From: Silene latifolia
Taxonomy: Eukaryota; Streptophyta; Magnoliopsida; Caryophyllales; Caryophyllaceae
Length of the DNA: 64,000 nucleotides
Direction of reading: 5' to 3'
Assembly: GCF_048544455.1 (NCBI RefSeq)
Contig: NC_133526.1
Span: forward strand, 2,000,001 to 2,064,000
This document shows positions 11,830 to 23,559 of the stretch, piece after piece (position 1 is the first letter of the stretch; each line of letters opens with the position of its first letter). The notes below the pieces were generated by a model. It ran no database searches and was not told the origin of the DNA. It worked only from the letters and a program-made list of their open reading frames with translations. The translations under genes and the position numbers were made by a program.

Positions 11830-12870
11830 TTGAGTAATTCGTCAACAATTGGGCAAGACAAGAAACAATAAAGATACGAGCAGTTTCTAATTGAAAGCCC
11901 AAGTAACTGGGCCAGTTTGTGCTTGTGATGAAGTAGGCGTGCTTGGTGGGCAGATGACTACAAGGCCATAACCCCATAACCCCATAACCCCATCTTAACC
12001 TACATACTAGTAGCGCGGCTCTTTAAGCCACCGAAAACGCTAACAAGTGTAAATAGTGATAGATGGTTATGAGTCGGGTTTGAACTAGGCTCTATGAGTT
12101 TGAATCCAACTTAATTGTACCTATGAGATCCAATTGGGTCAATTTCGTCGATCTAGTTTCAGACTAAGACGGACTTGGTTGAATCCGGCCCATTGGAGTT
12201 CTCACTAGTCCATTGAGAAAGTAACATTTGCCATACAAATTTTGACATGTGCTCAAACTCCGACAATATTGTCATTGCCACAAGTCTAATTTTCAGAAAT
12301 TTTCCCGTAATTAATGATTTGAGAGAGGAAATCTAACCTCTCGAAGTCGAGTTAGTCATTAGCTCAGGCAAGAAGCTCTTGAGCCTATTTTGCAATGACT
12401 TGACGATCCTTGACACTGGCCCGTGTCCTTACTCCTTACTCATAGACCGGCCACCCTACACCCCCTCCAACGGGGGTGAATCCATAACAAGTTCAAACAA
12501 CTTATAGTTTACATAACTAGGTATCGCATATAGGCAATATGGTCAATTATATCCACTTAGACACTTAGTCAACCGGCTATGAGCTACCTCTAATACCGAC
12601 CTGCACACATTGCCAACGTCAACTGTACCAAGTCTTGGGAGCAATTTTCTCCAACCCCCGCGACAACATTATCTTCCTTTCTCAATAAAACATTTTTATA
12701 CGACACTTATTTTCTAAAAGTTTTCAAAACAACGCTTTGACCTTTTTTTAACATCCTATTTAATTGCAAGAATTTCAAATTACAAAAGATAACAGCCTAT
12801 ACAAATTCTCATTTCTGAAAAGCATATCCGTGACAAACATGCGACAAGTCGAGTATTATTCATGTGGGTA
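11830..12870. other. Intergenic, no gene seen
   Basis: No supported coding region. There is a small CCATAACC tandem (three units) at about 11966-11992. Confidence 0.4.
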
Positions 12871-12881
12871 GATAAAACAAA

Positions 12882-13068
12882 CTAGTCCGTCTTGCTTAAG
12901 ACCGCCTTATTTTCAGACCGCATTAAGACCTCTCACTAGTGAGAAGCACATGGGGTGTCCGACACCCCCATGTGCTTTCTCACTCACACCCTAAATGAGT
13001 TTTTTGTGAGAGGAAATGGTATCCGTCTGACCATTTCAGACGGATATAGCGGTCTGAAATAAGAATTT
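12882..13068. mobile_element. MULE-type MITE, variant core
   Basis: Left end GTCCGTCTTGCTTAAGAC, right end GTCTGAAATAAGAATTTGTG. The centre is a palindrome around GCACATGGGGTGTCCGACAC. Flanks share AAAACAAA (near 12874 and 13068), so the exact edges are uncertain by one or two bases. Confidence 0.6.
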
Positions 13069-13387
13069 GTGAAAACAAAAACAGTGTATAACAATCTGCT
13101 TTATCTTATCTACACCCACATAAATAATATGTAACCCGTCGCAAGATTATGATGGATCTGTCACAAATTCACAAGTGAAACTTGGTAGCCTACAAGAATA
13201 ATCGACATTCATAAATCATACGGTAACTCATAAATCATACACAAAAACCCGTTCATTCCTGCGGCGTAGTCGTATTTGCAACAATTTCACATCATCCTCA
13301 TACATTCATGTAAGTAATCCTTAAAAACCCTCAATTTAATTTCATAAAAATTACATCTTTTTGTATAATTATAATCTGATATCTCAG

Positions 13388-14824
13388 ATGAAGAACATGG
13401 CAATTTCATTATTCAATCATGTTAAATTTAGATTAACTTCCCCTAAATTTTCACACATTACAAGAATTAATCTTACATCAATTGCAGAAAAATACTGTAC
13501 CCATCTCCTGAATCACCCCCAAAACCCTGAAAAAACCCTAATTCAATTTGATAATAAATTGGATGCAAAATGTGTTACTGAAGTGTTAAAAAGATTGTCT
13601 TTTGATAATCCTAAAATGGGTCTTAGGTTTTTTATATGGTCAGGGATTCAATCTAATTATAGGCATAGTAAATATATGTATGGTATGGCTTGTAATGTGC
13701 TTGAAATTCGTCGAAACCCGGGTTTTATTAGGGAGGTTGTTGAGGGTTATAGGGTTGAAGGGTGTGTAACTAATTTGAAATTGTTTAAAGTGATGTTGAA
13801 TTTGTGTAAGGAAAGTAGGGTTTGTGATGAGGCTTTGTGGGTATTGAGGAAGATGGAGGATTTTAATTGTAGGCCGGATTCGACCGTTTATAATTTGGTT
13901 ATTGGGTTGTTTTGTGAGAAAGGTGAGCTTGATGTTGCATTTGGGTTGATGAGGGAAATGGAGTCGAGGAATTTGTGTCCGGATATGATTACGTATATGT
14001 CGTTGCTTAAGGGTTTTTGTGGTGTTGGTAGATTGGATGCTGCTTGTTTGTTGTTTAAGGCGATGAGGGGTCATGGTTGTACTCCGAATTTGGTGGCGTA
14101 TTCTGCTCTCCTTGATGGGTTGTGTAGGTTTGGTGATTTTGAGAGGGCGTTGGAATTGTTAGCGGAGATGGAGAAAGAAGGTGGGGAGTGTGCTCCTAGT
14201 GTTATTACGTATACGTCAGTGATCCAATGTTTATGTGAGAATGGAAAATCAAGTGAGGCGTTATCTGTTTTGGATCGTATGGGGAGTTCTAAGTGCTCTC
14301 CTAATAGAATTACAGTCAGTGTGTTAGTTAAAGGACTTTGTGCTGAAGGATCTATTGACGAGGCGTATAAATTAGTTGGTAGGATTGTAGCTGAAGATCA
14401 TGTTGCAGTCGGAGAATGCTATAGTTCTCTTGTGACGGGTCTTTTGAATACTAAAAGACTCGAAGATGCAGAGAAGCTCTTTAGGTGGATGTTGAATAAT
14501 GACTTGAGGCCTGATGGGTTGGCTTGTAGTATTTTGCTGAAGACTATGTGTGGTGAAGGCAGATTCCTCGACGTATTTCATTTATTAGAAGATGTTGAGA
14601 AGAAGGGGTTTGTGGTGACGATTGATTCTGATATATATTCTGTTCTTCTTGTTGGGCTTTGTCAAGGAAGGAATGTGTCCGAGGTGGTAAAGCTATCAAG
14701 CTTAATGATTGAAAAAAGGATTCAAGTTAAGGATTGTTACGTAAAGGACATTGAAAAGTATATCAGTGGAATGAGGGAAATGCAGTCGCTAGCACAACTA
14801 CGTGAGATGAAAGGAGAATGCTGA
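13388..14824 (+). CDS. P-class pentatricopeptide repeat (PPR) protein
   Basis: Single-exon gene for 478 residues. PPR proteins bind organelle RNA, with each repeat of about 35 residues reading one base. Degenerate P-type repeats fill about residues 120-460; clear units include VYNLVIGLFCEKGELDVAF, MITYMSLLKGFCGVGRLD and VAYSALLDGLCRFGDFERA. The N-terminus is basic and Ser/Thr-rich with few acids, which suits a mitochondrial transit peptide. No E, DYW or SMR tail is seen, so RNA editing by a DYW domain is not indicated. The start is the first ATG of the frame (MKNMAISLFN); an apparent extension upstream would begin at a TTG codon. Absence of introns is usual for the family. From memory it resembles Arabidopsis At5g47360, which also lies between HAT2 and PPT genes. 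RNA target unknown. Confidence 0.93.
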   Translation: MKNMAISLFNHVKFRLTSPKFSHITRINLTSIAEKYCTHLLNHPQNPEKTLIQFDNKLDAKCVTEVLKRLSFDNPKMGLRFFIWSGIQSNYRHSKYMYGMACNVLEIRRNPGFIREVVEGYRVEGCVTNLKLFKVMLNLCKESRVCDEALWVLRKMEDFNCRPDSTVYNLVIGLFCEKGELDVAFGLMREMESRNLCPDMITYMSLLKGFCGVGRLDAACLLFKAMRGHGCTPNLVAYSALLDGLCRFGDFERALELLAEMEKEGGECAPSVITYTSVIQCLCENGKSSEALSVLDRMGSSKCSPNRITVSVLVKGLCAEGSIDEAYKLVGRIVAEDHVAVGECYSSLVTGLLNTKRLEDAEKLFRWMLNNDLRPDGLACSILLKTMCGEGRFLDVFHLLEDVEKKGFVVTIDSDIYSVLLVGLCQGRNVSEVVKLSSLMIEKRIQVKDCYVKDIEKYISGMREMQSLAQLREMKGEC

Positions 14825-16610
14825 GATCTGCAACATAATCTCCTACTGTTGAATTTGCATCTCGAATTCTCGATTGATATATGAAACCAAGCTGGTCTCT
14901 CTGATACTAATGAAACATGCGGGGCTGTTAATTTTCAATGGAAAATGGTAAGCACCTCTTATTAGTTCATGTAAATAGTCTTCGTATCCGTGAGTTATGT
15001 TATTATGTGCTGTTTTGAGGTGGCTGAAAGCTTGCAATGAATTTTGTTTGTCGACTATTTTTCCTTCAAAATTGTCTTGAGGGTGAGAATTTGATGCTTG
15101 TAAACTCTTTTTTTGTTCCTTTCCGGGGGTGCATTTCAGGCCCCTAAAATCCAGATTTGAGAAACCCGGTTCAAATAGTTAAATAATTGAATTGAAATGC
15201 ACAAGACTATCAGTTGAGCTCGACAAAGTTGGCTGCTAATTTTATGATTGTGTTTAACACACATTTTTGGGGTTTGTGAATCAAGAAGTCAAGCCGATCC
15301 TATCTAGTACTCCACTATCTACCATTACGGATTTAATTGTCTCGTGCCACTGTTTCTCTATTAGTCATTGCCCTAGGTATCTTAATAGGATTGCTCATGC
15401 CACTGCTAAAGAGGCCATGTTATGAGTAATCTATTCGTGACTGTCAAAAAAATAAAAATAAAAGTGAGACTACTGAGTACTGAACTAAAGGAGGGCTTTA
15501 TCCTTAGAACGTAGGGAAACGTGTTGCAGATTCATTGGCAACTCTTACTTTGATCTGACCTGTACTGACTCGACCGTAACTTGATTGCAAGAACATGCCG
15601 GCTATGGTACATGCTCAAGTGCTCGACTGCAAAAACATGTGGCTCCATTCAAGATGCTTTCAATTTTCTCAAGCTAAGATTGAATAAACCAATACGTTTG
15701 TCTGGACAGGACCGTTGAGTCGTTAACAGCATATTCAAGATTCTGCTTTGTTTCCACAGTAACACGCCAACTCTTTTGATTTGCCCTGACATTAACTCGA
15801 TTGTGTGCGGATTTTTTTGCTACTCTTGTCTTTCGTTTGAATCCCTGCTAGGTATATGATCTTGTACCGTGATTTACCGTCTTATTTTCATTAGATGTCC
15901 TCACTTGGTAGTTGGTACTCCTAAAGCTAATGCTATGTTTCTGTTGTGATTCATTTTTATCAGACATCATTTACAAAGTTCAAAACTTAATCTGGTTGCT
16001 GGCATTTGTCGTTGCTCAACAGGTTGTACAGGAGCAACACGATCTATTATATTCTTACAGATTTTAGCTGACTGATCATCAACATGCTGGTAAAAGACAC
16101 AATTGCGCCCAAGTAGTAAGCAAAAACCAGCAAAGTTACAGAGTTAAGAGACTGGTCAAGAAAGAGCTCGAAACTACGAGGGTTGAGACAATGTTGGCTG
16201 CCCTAAATACAAGTTCCAGTTGAATTGACCAGAAGATATTATCAGACCTCTTTCGGGGTGCCTCATGTATTATGCTTCAGTCTCGGAAATTAATTTCACT
16301 TTTAATTCGTAGCCTTTAGGCCACCTTATCATCGATATTTCTTTCAGCAGAATCAATCTTTTTTTTTTTTTGGGTTGATTCGAGCGGAGTAGGACCATGA
16401 AGGTCGATAATAACTTTCCTTTCCGAGTTTTGACAACATTAATGGAGTAAATGTCTATTTCTTGCACAATCACCTTCATTCCGAAATTGTGATGTTTGTA
16501 CATGAGGAAACTTTAACGCAATTAAATAGTCATTTTCTGTGGAGAGGTTGAAATTTTGTTTGTCATGGTAGTTGAGAGATGTTGATCCCTCCTCAAAACA
16601 CTACCAATTT
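14825..16610. other. 3' flank of the PPR gene, no further gene seen
   Basis: Probably holds the 3' UTR of the PPR gene. Short open frames on both strands show no domain or family signal. A poly-T run lies near 16360. Confidence 0.45.
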
Positions 16611-16616
16611 TATCTA

Positions 16617-16875
16617 CTCCCTTCGATGTACATCAAAGGTAACATTTAGTTTTTGGTGGTCAAATTTCGAAAATTTTGACCACCAATATCGTAAAAATTA
16701 TGAACTTTGAAATATAAAACTTATATATGTAGATTTTGGTATGAAAAACTCTTTTATAAAATTTTATTTTTTGTGCAAAAAATAAATGTATATATATGAA
16801 GAAAATATGGTCAAAAGTACGGCCTTGGAGACCACCCAAAACCAAATATTACCTTTGATGTGGATCGGAGGGAGT
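16617..16875. mobile_element. Stowaway-like MITE
   Basis: Left end CTCCCTTCGATGTACATCAA, right end the inverted form (TTTGATGTGGATCGGAGGGAG), with GGTGGTCAAA/TTTGACCACC repeats inside. Length and CTCCCT ends fit Stowaway. The TA duplication is degraded on the right. Confidence 0.65.
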
Positions 16876-16988
16876 CAAATAGTCTACAAATAATTGAGAA
16901 GTAGTTTGAAATTATTTCCGGTATTAAAAGAAGATTTTAAAATTAGGGATAACAACGAATTTTAGGCCTTGTCAAAATCCCTTGAACT

Positions 16989-17102
16989 CGAATGTTGATA
17001 GGTGGATCTCGACCTCTCTAAAATTTTGAGCCATGAATTTGTGTTCGAATGTTGATAGGTGGATCTCGACCTCTCTAGAATTTTGAGCCATGAATTTGTG
17101 TT
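16989..17102. repeat. Perfect-looking 57-bp tandem duplication
   Basis: Two adjacent copies of a 57-bp unit starting GAATGTTGATAGGTGGATCT and ending GAATTTGTGTTC, with about one difference. Recent local duplication. Confidence 0.85.
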
Positions 17103-17440
17103 CAATTCAAATTTATTGGTTAGGTATTGATCGTACATCATCCTTTAAGATCCAAGCCTACCATTATACACAAATTTTTCAAATAACCAAATTAATTCAT
17201 TCGGTCGACATTAACAAATTTCCTTCCAAACAACTTAAAACAAATACAGTGGTCCTAGATCTTAAATTTTAAGCAAGAATTTGTGTCCATTTCGAATTTA
17301 TTGATTAGGTATTGAACGTACATCATCTTTAAAGATTCAAGCCTACCATTATACACAAATTTTCACATAACCAAATTGAATTCGGTAGATTTGACATTAG
17401 CAAATTTCCTTCTAAACAACTTAAAACCCGTACAAAACTG
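17090..17440. repeat. Tandem duplication of about 180 bp
   Basis: 17098-17265 and 17285-17435 share AATTTATTG, TTAGGTATTGA, CGTACATCATC, AAGCCTACCATTATACACAA, CAAATTTCCTTC and AAACAACTTAAAAC in order, with scattered differences. It adjoins the 57-bp tandem pair. Confidence 0.75.
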
Positions 17441-17619
17441 AATGTTTATCTTAATTCCACCTTATAAAGCTTAACAAATACTCATCTACCACAAATTATC
17501 ACGTAAAATTGATGTACAACATTTAACAACCTTATAAAGTTATAATAACTATACATCGATATATTGCTATTTGAGTACGAAGTATTCAGTTATAAATCCA
17601 TTACACGCCTTATAACAAT

Positions 17620-18157
17620 TAGGGATGTCAATTTCACCCGCACCCGCTAAATATCCATCCACCCGATTTAAATGGACGGATGAAAACCCGAAATAAATGG
17701 ATGATGGATGGATGATGGATGAAATAAATGGATTATGGATGATGATGGATGAAGCTAAATCCAACCCGTCATCCATCCGCCACCCGATATTCTTCGTTTC
17801 TTGAAAAAAAAAATACATATTTATATAAAATTTAAGATAACCAATACTAATCTACTTACTTTATATACTATTTGAGCAAACATTAAGTTACAATATTTTT
17901 AAAGTACGTAGTCTAAAACTAATTTACCTTACATATTTTTGGGTAAAATAAAATTCAATACTTTTTTAGGCTTATAACATAATTATATAACCATCCATTT
18001 ATCACCCGATCCACCCGTTTCATCCGCGGATGATTGATGGACGGGTGATGGATGATACGATTCGCGGATGATGGATGGATTGGATGGAATTTTTAATGTG
18101 ATGGATGGATGCGGATGAAGCATCACCCGACCCGAACCCGATCCATTGACATCCCTA
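17620..18157. mobile_element. Non-autonomous hAT element, exact 8-bp TSD
   Basis: A 538-bp element starting TAGGGATGTCAATTTCACCC and ending CCATTGACATCCCTA, between two exact copies of ATAACAAT (17612-17619 and 18158-18165). Eight-base duplications and TAGGGATGTCAA ends are typical of hAT. Both subterminal regions are packed with GGATGATGGATG and CATCCATCC units in inverted array. There is no transposase. A related end lies at 56040-56126. Confidence 0.88.
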
Positions 18158-18446
18158 ATAACAATGTTACATAACCTTCTCCAATATAAATCTCATACTA
18201 CCTCTTATTCACAATTAATTTCTCATTTTATTTTGACACAAAAATTAAAAGAATACACTATCCCACCATATAAATAAATTTGAACACAAATACATTATCC
18301 ATCATACAATTAAATTTGGACCACACGAACGCTTATGGCTGACCAAAAAAGAAAATACGTAAATTATTGTAAATAGACGAAAAATAAAATAAAAAAGTTT
18401 ATATTAAATAGAAGTGAGTATCATTTATCTGCACCCAAATTAAACA

Positions 18447-18640
18447 CAAAGCGTCTTGCTTGTGACGGGCTAATCCTGTCACAAACTCACAAGCTGAAGA
18501 CCTCTCACAAAAAGGGAGAGAGGACAAGGTGTGACACCCTCCATGTGCTTCCCCATTCACCTCTCATGGGTATTTTATGAGAGAAAACGATATCCGTCAC
18601 AAAACTTGGGATAGATCACCGTCTTCAATGATATTTTGTG
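18447..18640. mobile_element. MULE-type MITE, exact 9-bp TSD (first of three in a row)
   Basis: Flanked by AATTAAACA (18438-18446 and 18641-18649). Starts CAAAGCGTCTTGCTTGTGAC and ends ATGATATTTTGTG. Close relative of 6278-6466. Confidence 0.87.
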
Positions 18641-18664
18641 AATTAAACAAGCCCCATCCAAAAT

Positions 18665-18852
18665 CACAAATTCTCATTATAGATGGACACTATCCGTCTA
18701 TACGTATAAACGGATACTATTTTTCCTCACAAAATACCCATTTGTCATAAAGTGGGAAGCACATGGGGGTGCCCCACCTTGTCCCCCCTACTCATTTTAT
18801 TAGAGGTCTTTACCCGTCTGTTCGCCCCACCCGTCTATACCAAAACCTATTG
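18665..18852. mobile_element. MULE-type MITE, exact 9-bp TSD (second of three)
   Basis: Flanked by ATCCAAAAT (18656-18664 and 18853-18861). Carries the core in the opposite orientation (GGGGTGCCCCACCTTGTCC) to its left neighbour. A partial copy of the same subfamily lies at 2763-2885. Confidence 0.87.
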
Positions 18853-18867
18853 ATCCAAAATATCCAA

Positions 18868-19064
18868 CACAAATTCTTGTTTGTGACGGCACCTATCCGT
18901 CACTCTTGAGTGACGGATACCATTTTACCTCACAAAGTACCCATTTTTTCTCTCTCTGCAACACTATTCATGTGGTCCTCTTTCTCCACTAACCCATTTT
19001 GTTACCATTTTATCTCACAAAATATCCGCCACAAATAATAACCCGTCACAAGAGAGACCAATTG
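18868..19064. mobile_element. MULE-type MITE, exact 9-bp TSD (third of three)
   Basis: Flanked by AATATCCAA (18859-18867 and 19065-19073). Its left target duplication overlaps the right duplication of the preceding element, so it landed on that junction or beside it. It has GTGACGG/CCGTCAC inner repeats and lacks the GGGGCACC core. Confidence 0.82.
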
Positions 19065-19517
19065 AATATCCAATTATCCAACACCAGAGAAAAAGAAAGG
19101 AATAAAATCCTAATTTAATCAATCCTTCAAACCCATTAATCCGATTTTATCAATTAGGTATTAAATCATAATTAATTAATTAATTAATTAGTTCCCTAAG
19201 TCATTATCCCTAACTTTTCGCCTTTTGTCTTCTACACACATTTCTCGACTATCTTTCTTAAATCCCTAATTATCTTGTTGTCCTCTCATCATCCAAATTC
19301 AATTTTATTTCCCAATTTGTTAATTCTTCATCAAGTTTTCATCTTTCTCATACTAATTAACTACCCTTTAATCTGAATCCATTTGCCCCAATTTTATCAC
19401 TTGATCGAACCTCAAATCATTTCTTGAATTAGGGTTTCTGATGATTTAATTCATTTTTAATTGGGTGTTTGTAGATTACTTCTCTTTGATTTAATTTGGG
19501 TATTTTCTTGATTGGAT

Positions 19518-22500
19518 ATGCATATTGAGGAATTAGAAATCGAGGGTAAAGAGCGATCGGAGAAATCTGTTGTTGATGATCACAGTATTGATGAAAAAGA
19601 AGATGAAGAATTTAGGGTTAGGGTTAGGGGTTTGCGGAATGATCGGAGAAACGACGTCGTTTGGGACCCAAAAATGGTGTTGATTGGAGCTGGTGCTCGT
19701 GTTTTATTTTACCCTACTTTGTTGTATAATGTTGTTCGTAACAAATTGCAGGCTGAATTCCGGTGGTGGGACCCAGTTGATCAGGTTCGTTGATCGAGTC
19801 TTGTGTGAGACGGTTTCACATTTTGTTTTAGTTTGATTGAGTATATAGTGAATTGTGGTAATGAACTTATTTGAAATAACTTATGTTTTCATTAATAAGT
19901 CTTGTGTGAGACGGTTCACATATTAGTATGGCGGATTCATTGTTGTAATGCTGTGGTCATAGTAGCCTACTAGAGTGTTCACATATTAGTATGGCGGATT
20001 CATTGTTCACATATTTGTATGGCGGATTCATTGTTCACATATTAGTATGGCGGATTCATTGTTGTAATGCGGTTCACATACTAGCTTAACCTCAATTCAA
20101 AACTATTATACCATGGCGGTTTCTTTAACAATACATTTACCTAACACTTAGCGTGTGTTTGGATTGAGGGATTTGGAGGGAATGGGAGGGGAGGGAATTG
20201 GAAGGATGAGAAATCCGTTGTTTGGTTAGCAAAATGAAGGTAGAGGGATTCCATTTCCCTCCTACAAGGCAAATTATTTCCCCACCAACATAGGCAAGAT
20301 TTGGAGGGAAAATCATCTCCTCCATTCTCCCTCCCCTCCCCTTTCCTTCCTTTCTCTTCCCTCCTTCCCCCTCCCTTTCCTTTCCCTCCTTTTTTCCTAT
20401 CCAAACAAGGCCTTAGAGTGTGTTTGGATAGCAAAAGTGAAGGTATAGGGAGAGGAGGGGGAAGGAGGGAAGGGAAAGGGAGAGAAGAGAAAGGGAGGGG
20501 AAATGGGGTGTGGGTGTTTGGATACAATTTCTTGCCTATTGTGGAGAGATTTTGATTAGCCTTGGAGGAGGGAAATTGGATCCCTCCAAATCTCTCCCCC
20601 TCCATTTCTCTATACCCTCATTTGCTATCCAAACAAGGGATTTTAAATCCTATACTCTCCCCCCCTTTCTTTTCCCTCCAAATCCCTCCATCCAAATACA
20701 CCCTTAATAAAAATTGTAGCTTGAATATTGACCGGTGTCGTCCTGTGGTAAAAGATTATGTTGACGTTTTGAAATTCTTGATCTTTTAACTCATACTCCT
20801 ATTTTAGTAAACCCAAGATTGAGTATATAATGTTTCAATTTTAACTGCAATTGTCGAGTACTTGTGGTTTTATTTGCATCAATGTGATTTGGATGAGGAG
20901 CAAATTAAAACTTCATATGAGATATCATGTAAGGAAACATTCAAGAAACTTTCTTTTTGCAGTTTGTGCTACTAGGTGCTGTTCCTTTTCCTGGCGATGT
21001 TTCGCGGTTGAAGGAACTTGGTGTTCGTGGAGTGGTTACTTTAAATGAGCCTTATGAGACTCTGGTTCCCACGTCTCTTTATCATGTAAGTTTGACTGTT
21101 CTTGTACCAATATATTATGTTCCATTCATGAGCAATTTAGGGTATTCTAAACTTCTGCCCTTCTACTCTTGTTCTTCTTGTTGGTTATTTATATCTCTGT
21201 ATTTCTAAATGTATTGGTTTTTTCTTCCAACTGCTGAAATAGAAATCTTAAAGACTCTTGAAACTTTGAGACGTATCATTTCTCCTTTATTTTTATCTAT
21301 TTGAATGCTTGATCTATCTCCCTGGTTGCACCTTTATCCTCTCCTCTTGCTGTGTATATGTTGTGTTGTACCCATATCCATTTATTCTTTCTACGTATGA
21401 CGGCACCTCTTAGCCAATTCATGCCTTCTTTATCTTGCGCGGCCTCAGGCAAATGTGTGTGCCGAACAATCTAGCGTAGTAGCATGTGATTTACAAAGCA
21501 TTACCCTAGTGTCTTAAAAGGCCTTACTCATGGCAGGGTAAGAAACTTGGTTGTACCGAATGCTGTCTTTACAATTTAAGAACTACGAGTAGTTCACGCT
21601 CGTTATTTGGAAATATTCATCTATTTTTTTAGAATCCTCATTCTCCACTGCATCTGACCTTTTTTATCCTTTGATGTTTGTGGCCAGGGTTTCTTTATGG
21701 TTACATTTGTCATAGATAATTTATAGTGACTTTTGTTAGACAATTCCTTAGCTTCTGTTTCTCAACTAACAAATTTGTGTTCTGGATAACTTGTAGGCTC
21801 ATGACATCGATCACCTTGTGCTTCCGACTAGAGATTATCTCTTTGCTCCGTCTATGAATGATATATGCCGTGCTGTTGACTTTATTCACAGTAAGTTGTT
21901 TCAGTCTTCTTGGTCCTTATAAACCTTGAATTTTGTTCCAAGGGTGTAATGGTTCCTTTGGCCATTCATTTGAGGATTTACTTGGAGCTAACACATGTTT
22001 CTTGATCACTAGGAAATGCATCTCATGGTTGGATGACTTATGTACATTGTAAAGCTGGTAGGGGCCGTAGCACCACCATTGTCTTATGTTACCTGGTATT
22101 GGCTTACCGCTTACCTCAACTAAGTACTTAATTTGGTGGGCTGAGTTTGCTATGTGCTTTTGCTTCTTATTTCAAGTTTTATATGTGCAGGTGCAACACA
22201 AGAAAATGACTCCTGAGGATGCTTATAGTTACGTAAGGTCGATCAGACCTAGAGTTCTGCTTGCTTTTCCCCAGTGGCAGGTATATTACTCTGTCTTATT
22301 CTGGTGGCTTATTAGGTGACAATTAACTTCGCCTGCGATTCCCTGGAACCACTTACTCCTTTTGTTCTAATTCCCGGCCAACTGTGGACCTGACATTTTC
22401 TCTTTGAAAAGAGGACGAATCGATTGTTTTAATGACCAATTCGGAATCTACTGCTACCCTTCTCCAGAAAATGCTCTTTCATCGCTGCTCAATCTCGTAT

Positions 22501-22884
22501 TTACAGGCTGTCAAGGATTATTACAATCTGATGGTGAAGAACTCTGGCATCAGTCCCACACATGATTTGGCAGTTAGAAGCTCAGGGCTGCCGTCTGTGG
22601 GAAACTTGTTCGAACTCGACGATCGTTCAGTGGTAGTGGTGTCAACAACGGATCTCGATGGCTATGAACCATGTGACTCCAGTGTCGAAGGGGACCAAAT
22701 TTTAACAGACCCGAGCGTGGTTTACAAAGTAAGGGTGGCAGGTCAGGCGGCTTTAGCAAGGCTTTCCTGCATGTGGCTTCGGTGTCACACCCAAAACAAG
22801 ATTGTGGAGGAGCAACTGTGTAACAAAGATAGCTGTACTCTCAGAGCCCTCCAGATAACCGGCAACGACATCCGTGTGTATTGA
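19518..22884 (+). CDS. PTPMT1: PTPMT-type dual-specificity phosphatase (phosphatidylglycerophosphate phosphatase family), 6 exons
   Basis: 344-residue protein from exons 19518-19784, 20963-21085, 21797-21890, 22013-22095, 22191-22280 and 22507-22884; all introns are GT-AG and the phases agree. The catalytic loop HCKAGRGRS has the Cys-x5-Arg signature (C174, R180). The likely general-acid Asp is in LPTRDYLFAP (D143). The N-terminal part has a hydrophobic stretch (MVLIGAGARVLFYPTLLYNVV) that may be a membrane or targeting segment. The 125-residue C-terminal exon has no motif I know. Family knowledge: these enzymes dephosphorylate phosphatidylglycerophosphate (mitochondrial lipid synthesis) or phosphoinositides. 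From memory it matches Arabidopsis At2g35680. The start is MHIEELEIEG; an upstream in-frame codon is TTG and was not used. Intron 1 holds two MITEs and a minisatellite. It is convergent with the PPT gene, with 675 bp between stop codons. Confidence 0.92.
19797..20085. repeat. Minisatellite in PTPMT intron 1
   Basis: The block TTCACATATTAGTATGGCGG plus ATTCATTG occurs four times at 19916-20065 with variable spacers, two of which contain TTGTAATGC. Just before it, GTCTTGTGTGAGACGG occurs twice (19799 and 19898). Confidence 0.8.
20151..20412. mobile_element. Harbinger/Tourist-like MITE in PTPMT intron 1
   Basis: Left end GCGTGTGTTTGGATTGAGGG, right end TATCCAAACAAGGC, flanked by TTA. The interior is strand-biased GGGAGGG/CCCTCC sequence. 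It shares its right TTA with the next element. Confidence 0.65.
20416..20703. mobile_element. Second Harbinger/Tourist-like MITE, adjoining the first
   Basis: Left end GAGTGTGTTTGGATAGCAAA, right end CCATCCAAATACACCC, flanked by TTA on both sides (20413-20415 and 20704-20706). Its low-complexity purine tracts explain several long open frames here that are not genes. Confidence 0.65.
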
Positions 22885-23559
22885 GGCTTGTGATGTCTGT
22901 GCATCCAGATCCGAGTTATTTTATTCCGTGTTTTAATGTTTGCTGCCTTTGTAAATATGAGAAGGCTGGCTTTCCCTTGTATATTAAATCATATGTACTT
23001 TTCAATTTTCAGATTCTAGTAAAAATATTTTCCAAGTCCATTTCATCTGTTATTAGAGCTAGATCTACGAATAACATGCCGCTAACCATCTGGCGTTCAA
23101 TTCCAGTTCAATTATTTGCTTTATTGTGTCGGAGTTTTGAACTTTGGATCGGCTTTTAAATGCTGGCATACCAGTTTATTCCTAATTAAATGCACATTCA
23201 TTTCAGAGCAAAAAAATGCAGTTTTTGCATTTGGAAACTTGAGGCAAGAGAAATGTTGCTAAAAGCGCAAATACTTACATACAGACATCACCGATTCATC
23301 CACAGGCTTAATCAGTTATCACCCTGTAAATATAATCATGTACATAATGATATCCTGTCCGAGTTGTATTTGGCTAATGAATACGGGATATATAAACCCA
23401 AATAATAAGAATATGTGGTAATGATGTTTAAAAGCCTTTGTCCAGACTCCAGAACAATCAGCTACGGATCTTCAGCGATCTCAATAAGCTCATCAAGCGA
23501 ATCAGTAATCGACAATAGCCGCCTTACATGGACGATCGCGATCCTCTCATCATCCAATC
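22885..23559. other. Convergent 3' region between PTPMT and PPT
   Basis: Shared 3' space of two convergent genes, expected to hold both 3' UTRs. No further gene is seen. The counterpart in copy B is 34620-35233. Confidence 0.5.

Noticed and set aside
11961-11992. Telomere-like CCATAACC repeats
   Set aside because: Only three units, and the motif is not the plant telomere CCCTAAA.
13361-13387. A longer N-terminus for the PPR protein
   Set aside because: The extension would start at TTG; ATG at 13388 is the first normal start and gives a plausible transit peptide.
19512-19517. A start six bases upstream for the PTPMT frame
   Set aside because: The codon there is TTG; the first ATG of the frame is at 19518.
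20137-20707. Several open frames of 60-154 codons on both strands
   Set aside because: They lie in GGGAGGG/CCCTCC low-complexity DNA of two MITEs and encode only Pro/Ser/Gly/Lys-rich runs.
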